Shown here: in pieces, positions 43,959 through 47,960 of the stretch
How positions within the stretch are numbered: the stretch's first letter is position 1
Layout: each line of letters starts with the position of its first letter
Made by a program: the position numbers and the translations under genes
The notes under the pieces: generated by a model
Databases searched by the model: none
What the model was told of the DNA's origin: nothing
The model's input: only the letters and a program-made list of their open reading frames with translations
NCBI GenBank assembly: GCA_029551145.1
Contig: JAKPGA010000023.1
Span: 1-47,960, forward strand
Origin: Thermotogota bacterium
Lineage (GTDB): Bacteria; Thermotogota; Thermotogae; Thermotogales; DSM-5069
Direction: 5' to 3'
Length of the DNA: 47,960 nt

Positions 43959-45985
43959 TGATTTGTCCTGTTCACGATGATACCCACTGACTTACCCATG
44001 ATACTTGAGTTCATCAATGAAATAACAGGGTTTTTCTCAGTTCTACCAAGGCAGACCACCATGACAAACTTCTCGACAACTTTGCTTGCAAGAATACCCT
44101 CTGCACAGTTAAGAGGTGGCATATCCACGATGACCTTGTCATAGGATTGTACGACTTTACCAACATGATCCACAAGCTTCGGATTTGTGAGAAGCCAACT
44201 GTCCTCTTCATTCAGTGGCAGGATATCGAGGTTATCAGAGAATTTCGCGACACAATCTTCTAAGGGCAGACCTTTTACCAAATCTGTAATATCAGCATTG
44301 TTGTCGAGTGAAAATACCTTGGAGAGCATAGGTGAACGCACATTCATATCAATCAAAAGTGTTTTCTGCCCCATTTTTGAAAGAACATATGCGAGATTCG
44401 AGGCAACGAAGGTCTTCCCTTCTTTTTCATCCGAACTTGTCACACCAAGAATTTTTGTGGGTTCATCCAGCATAGTTGCGGCCAACTGTTTGAAATCGTC
44501 ACAGATTTTCTGCTTTTCGCACTCAAAAGTAACTAAGAATTCCTCACTTTTTTTATTTCTACTGTTTGACAATGTGCCTAAAATTGGTGCTTTTGGGAAA
44601 ATCCTTTGCAGTTCGTCTACTGCTTTGAATTTCTTATCCGTGGCTTCTCTAATGAAGACTGCAAGAATGCCAAGAAAGATTCCAAGCACACCACCTATGG
44701 CGAGTATGAGTTTTTTGTTCGGTTTGGAAGGCCTATTTGGCACCACAGCACTACTGATCACGCGAACATTATTAAGTGTACCTGCAGCACCTATCTTTAC
44801 CTGTTCGTACTGGTTCAGGAGAGCCAAATAAGTAGCCTGTTTTGCCTGTCTTTCTCTATCCAACTCGAAGAGCTTTTGCTCGATCGCTGGAATGGTTGAA
44901 ACTTTCTTGAGATACTCATCTCTGATCTTTTCAACAGCTGACAAAGTTGCCTGTTGCACCTGAAGTTCTGTCTGCTTCAAAATCCAAGTGGTATACAGTT
45001 CAGAATAGGCTGGGTTTATCGTCTGAATCTCGGCACTGATCACTTTGCTGATTTCCTTTTGCAAGAGATCCTGGGTCTCTTCTATTTGTTTTTTTAGCGA
45101 TATTACTCTTCTATCAGTCTCTGAATAAGTCTGAAGCAAGGCTGAGAGCTCTACTTGAAGATCAACAAGTTTTGAACGAAGCTGCTGCACAACGGGATTT
45201 GTACTGATTGTCTCAGATGATATGATCTTCTGATCAACCTTCTTGAGCATGTCCTCTGCTGCCTTGATGCCTGTTTTGGTTTGTTCTATAGAGACCTTTG
45301 CCTCATATACCTTTGCATCAAATTGCGCTATGCCCTCAACGAGTTTTGCCGCTTGATCACTCAATGAATATACCTGGTTCTCTTCTTTGAACTTTCTCAA
45401 CTTGTCTTCCACATCTTTTAGCTCTTGTTCAATACGTGGAAGTTGCCTCTCTATGAAATCAGCACGAGCACTGTACTCATTCACGGTCAATCTACTTCGC
45501 AAATCCAGGTATATATCCACCAATGAGTTGACCACCTTTGCTGCAATCTCTGGATCTTGGTGCTCAGCTGTTACCTGTATTATCTTGGTGTTCTTGACAT
45601 TTTCTATCTTCAACCATTTTTCACCAACTGTTTTGACAACATCTTCGACCAATACTTGTTTTTTACCCTTGAACAATTCCATCAGATTCAACTGTTCAAT
45701 CAATTTCTCTATGTTTTGTCGAGTTTTCATCAACTCAATTTCTGTTGCAACATCCAGACCGCTGACACCAATCAGTTGGGTTACAGCACTTGGAATACTT
45801 ATGGTAGGTTGACTGGTCTGTACAAGAAGCTGCGCACTTGCCTCATAGATTGGTTTTGTAAAGAACAGGAGATAGATCAGTGTTGCAAAACAGACCCCAA
45901 GAAAGGCTACAGCAAACCACAGGAAACGTCTTTTGAAGATTCTGAAGATATCTGATAGAGTGAGCTCTGTCATGTCGTTGTTCAA
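43955..45985 (-). CDS. Wzz-domain/BY-kinase-like polysaccharide co-polymerase
   Basis: The 676-residue protein has an N-terminal Wzz domain with one helix near residues 18-38, a long coiled coil (about 170-400), a second helix near 430-450, and a C-terminal ParA/BY-kinase-like ATPase. Walker A is in SSDEKEGKT (about K524). Walker A' is LLIDMNVRSP, where LLIDADLRRP is usual. Walker B is VIVDMPP. The C-terminus ends ...GIIVNRTNQ with no tyrosine cluster, so self-phosphorylation as in Wzc or CapB is doubtful. TTG at 45985 follows AGGAGGGG. No glycosyltransferases are nearby. Role inferred: exopolysaccharide chain length or export. Confidence 0.82.
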   Translation of the reverse strand: MNNDMTELTLSDIFRIFKRRFLWFAVAFLGVCFATLIYLLFFTKPIYEASAQLLVQTSQPTISIPSAVTQLIGVSGLDVATEIELMKTRQNIEKLIEQLNLMELFKGKKQVLVEDVVKTVGEKWLKIENVKNTKIIQVTAEHQDPEIAAKVVNSLVDIYLDLRSRLTVNEYSARADFIERQLPRIEQELKDVEDKLRKFKEENQVYSLSDQAAKLVEGIAQFDAKVYEAKVSIEQTKTGIKAAEDMLKKVDQKIISSETISTNPVVQQLRSKLVDLQVELSALLQTYSETDRRVISLKKQIEETQDLLQKEISKVISAEIQTINPAYSELYTTWILKQTELQVQQATLSAVEKIRDEYLKKVSTIPAIEQKLFELDRERQAKQATYLALLNQYEQVKIGAAGTLNNVRVISSAVVPNRPSKPNKKLILAIGGVLGIFLGILAVFIREATDKKFKAVDELQRIFPKAPILGTLSNSRNKKSEEFLVTFECEKQKICDDFKQLAATMLDEPTKILGVTSSDEKEGKTFVASNLAYVLSKMGQKTLLIDMNVRSPMLSKVFSLDNNADITDLVKGLPLEDCVAKFSDNLDILPLNEEDSWLLTNPKLVDHVGKVVQSYDKVIVDMPPLNCAEGILASKVVEKFVMVVCLGRTEKNPVISLMNSSIMGKSVGIIVNRTNQ

Positions 45986-46088
45986 CTTCTACCCCTCCTA
46001 AGGAAATAAGTACCAACTATTATTTAACCACACCCGCACCTCTCTGGTGCAAAATTCGTGTTAAACTCCATTCTTAGGAGGCGAATAA

Positions 46089-46991
46089 ATGATTGCAGTA
46101 ATCGGTAGCAACAATGTCGATCTTGTTGTCACTGTCGATCATTTTACAGAGGCTGGTGAGACCCAAAGATGCCTTGATTTTGAGAGATTCGCAGGCGGTA
46201 AAGGTGCAAATCAGGCGGTCGCATGCAGAAAACTCGGGGCTCAAGTTGCTTTTCTCACGTGTGTTGGAAACGATGGTAACGGGGAGTTTGCATACGAAAC
46301 CCTTTCAAAGGTTAGTGTCGAAGGGTTCTCGGTTAAAACCGACGTGCCCAACGGATTCGCACTCATAGAGATAACGAAAAGTGGTCAAAACAGGATAATA
46401 ATCTATCCGGGTGCCAATGCGCTACTCACCAAGCAGATACTCACAGAGAATCTACAGCGGCTTTTGCCGTCAAATATCGTTCTTCTTCAAAATGAGATAC
46501 CATTTGAAACCACTCTTGAAGCTGCGAAGATATTCAAAGAACACAGAAAATTTGTGATCTTTGATCCTGCTCCAGCCCAGAACATAGACGCGGAGATATT
46601 CAAATACGTCGACATTATAACCCCGAATGAATCAGAGATGGCCTTCTTGACTCGCACCGACGATGTAAATCACGGTGTTGAAAAACTGCTTGGCTCTGGC
46701 TGCAAAAATGTCTTGGTGAAGATGGGAGACAAAGGATGTTTCTTTAAGGGACAGATGGGTGAGATCTATCTGGAAGCTTTTAAGGTCAGAGCGGTGGATA
46801 CAACTGCCGCAGGAGACATATTCAATGCAGGTTTTGCAGTTGAATTTGAAAGGACAAAGAATCTTCACAATTCACTCATCTTTGCAAGTGCAGCCGCGGC
46901 GATCAGTGTAACAAGGAAAGGCGCCCAGAGTTCGATACCAACTCGTAACGAAGTCATAGAGTTTCTCAAGGAAAGGGGTGTAGATATATGA
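46089..46991 (+). CDS. rbsK: Ribokinase-like PfkB-family sugar kinase
   Basis: This is a PfkB-family kinase of 300 residues. The N-terminal GSNNVDLVV, FAGGKGANQAVACRKLG and the C-terminal DTTAAGDIFNAGFA are ribokinase signatures; the catalytic aspartate lies in AAGD, where GAGD is usual. AGGAGG precedes the ATG. The stop overlaps the next gene start (ATGA), so both are cotranscribed. Ribose is the likely substrate, but the partner gene leaves room for another sugar. Confidence 0.88.
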   Translation: MIAVIGSNNVDLVVTVDHFTEAGETQRCLDFERFAGGKGANQAVACRKLGAQVAFLTCVGNDGNGEFAYETLSKVSVEGFSVKTDVPNGFALIEITKSGQNRIIIYPGANALLTKQILTENLQRLLPSNIVLLQNEIPFETTLEAAKIFKEHRKFVIFDPAPAQNIDAEIFKYVDIITPNESEMAFLTRTDDVNHGVEKLLGSGCKNVLVKMGDKGCFFKGQMGEIYLEAFKVRAVDTTAAGDIFNAGFAVEFERTKNLHNSLIFASAAAAISVTRKGAQSSIPTRNEVIEFLKERGVDI

Positions 46992-47960
46992 AATTCGGCA
47001 TAAGTTACTTTGGAAATAGAATGCCGTGGTACGTTGAGAAAGATCTTCAAATGCTGAAAGAAGCTGGTTTCAGCATTCTGGTGCACACATACAGTGAAAA
47101 TGATTTCAAATTCTACGAAAAAACGATGAGGCGAATTGCACTATCAAGCAAAGAATTGGGATTTGAAATATGGGCTGACCCGTGGGGATGGGGTGGTGTG
47201 TTCGGCGGTGAAGCCTTCAGTGGTTTTCTCCAAAATAACATGAGTGAGGCCCAAGTTGGAAACGATGGAGAGCTAAAAGGCGCTGTATGCTTCAGATCTG
47301 AGAAATTCAAAGATTACATGAAAAGTTGGATTAACTCAGTTAAAGAATCGGGTTTTGATGCTATTTTCTGGGATGAACCGCATTTTCACATCCCCAATCC
47401 CATCACGGATTTTCCGCAGAACTGGACATGCAGATGTGAAAGATGTAAATCTGCCTTCAAAGATAGATATGGCTATGAAATGCCTATTGATTACAACCAG
47501 GATATATCAGATTTCAGGAATGACACGGCGGTTGAGTTTTTCAGTCAGATGACTGAGTATTCCAAACAGATCGGTTTGAAGAATGTCGTTTGCTTTCTGC
47601 CTTTGGAGACAGATCTATTCGGTATTAAAGATTTTGAAAGCATCGCGAAGCTTGATTCGATTGATGATGTTGGAACAGATCCCTATTGGTTTGCCTTCGG
47701 TCTTCCCATGAAACCATTTGTAGAAGAATCAGCGAAAAAAATCACAGAGATATCTCACAAATTCAAGAAAACTGCGCACATGTGGCTTCAAGGATTCAGG
47801 GTGCCGGAAAACAGAGAATCAGAATTGTCAGAGGGCTTCCGATTGATGAAAGAGCACAGAATAGATAAAGTGTTGTTCTGGGGAGTCTATGCATGTGAGC
47901 ACATCAGCAGTATATCGCCTGATAACCCAGAAAAGACTTGGAGTACGATACTGAAAATCG
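46988..47960 (+). CDS. TIM-barrel glycosidase-like protein, truncated by window end
   Basis: The frame is open for 324 codons from ATG 46988 to the window edge, so the C-terminus is missing. It starts MKFGISYFGNRMPWYVEKDL and shows barrel-like strands: ILVHTYSEND, EIWADPWGWGGVF, FDAIFWDEPHFH and VGTDPYWFAFG. The glutamate in FWDEPHF resembles a catalytic acid at a strand end. A C-x-C-x2-C cluster (TCRCERCKSAFKDRYG) follows, as seen in several putative glycoside hydrolases. I cannot name the family. It is coupled to the ribokinase gene, so it probably releases or processes the sugar that the kinase uses. Confidence 0.65.
   Translation, partial: MKFGISYFGNRMPWYVEKDLQMLKEAGFSILVHTYSENDFKFYEKTMRRIALSSKELGFEIWADPWGWGGVFGGEAFSGFLQNNMSEAQVGNDGELKGAVCFRSEKFKDYMKSWINSVKESGFDAIFWDEPHFHIPNPITDFPQNWTCRCERCKSAFKDRYGYEMPIDYNQDISDFRNDTAVEFFSQMTEYSKQIGLKNVVCFLPLETDLFGIKDFESIAKLDSIDDVGTDPYWFAFGLPMKPFVEESAKKITEISHKFKKTAHMWLQGFRVPENRESELSEGFRLMKEHRIDKVLFWGVYACEHISSISPDNPEKTWSTILKI

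Noticed and set aside
1-47960. Mobile elements, CRISPR arrays, tRNA or rRNA genes
   Set aside because: No transposase or integrase frame, spaced direct-repeat array, tRNA cloverleaf or rRNA segment was recognised on either strand.

Overview
The window looks like a chromosomal segment of a hyperthermophilic or thermophilic member of the Thermotogales, most likely Pseudothermotoga. The basis is protein style (encapsulin, cold-shock protein, PurB, ArgS), many GTG and TTG starts with strong GGAGG or GAGGTGAT ribosome sites, dense operons, and several sugar ABC transporters. Genus is inferred from recall of families, not from a search. I saw no tRNA, rRNA, CRISPR array or insertion sequence.

Layout. 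1-9670: a chemoreceptor gene with its own promoter and terminator, then one long co-directional run (metallophosphoesterase, argS, small membrane protein, purB, purA, nitroreductase, argF) ending at a bidirectional terminator shared with a convergent cold-shock gene. 10037-11176: a MalY/PatB-type PLP enzyme, divergent from a carbohydrate locus. 11442-20385: a GntR-LacI type regulator, a complete sugar ABC transporter (binding protein, two permeases, ATPase), a PHP-domain hydrolase and a GH38 alpha-mannosidase, probably one alpha-mannoside uptake and breakdown operon. 20398-24726: a fluoride (crcB-motif) riboswitch with an overlapping terminator, followed by a two-metal-site Cys/His protein, a moxR gene split by a frameshift, a DUF58 protein and a membrane protein. 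No CrcB or CLC-F exporter is present. 24727-27713: an MbfA-like membrane ferritin/CCC1 protein, a KduD-like dehydrogenase, and a ferritin-like encapsulin cargo with its encapsulin shell. The cargo/shell promoter is overlapped by a perfect 17-bp palindrome. 27931-38255: a purine riboswitch of guanine type followed by the purE-C-S-Q-L-F-M-N-H-D operon; purK is absent from it, while purB and purA sit at 5.6-8.1 kb. 38245-43240: a second sugar-type ABC locus (binding protein, amidohydrolase, two permeases, no ATPase) divergent from a ROK-family regulator. 43230-45985: a SplB-like radical SAM protein and a Wzz/tyrosine-kinase-like protein. 46089-47960: ribokinase and a truncated TIM-barrel protein that runs off the window.

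The strongest candidate for something undescribed is the fluoride-riboswitch operon. The aptamer has compensatory pseudoknot pairing and overlaps a terminator, but the genes it controls have no established link to fluoride. The iron-storage island (encapsulin, ferritin-like cargo, MbfA-like protein, palindromic operator) and the variant purine riboswitch are next.
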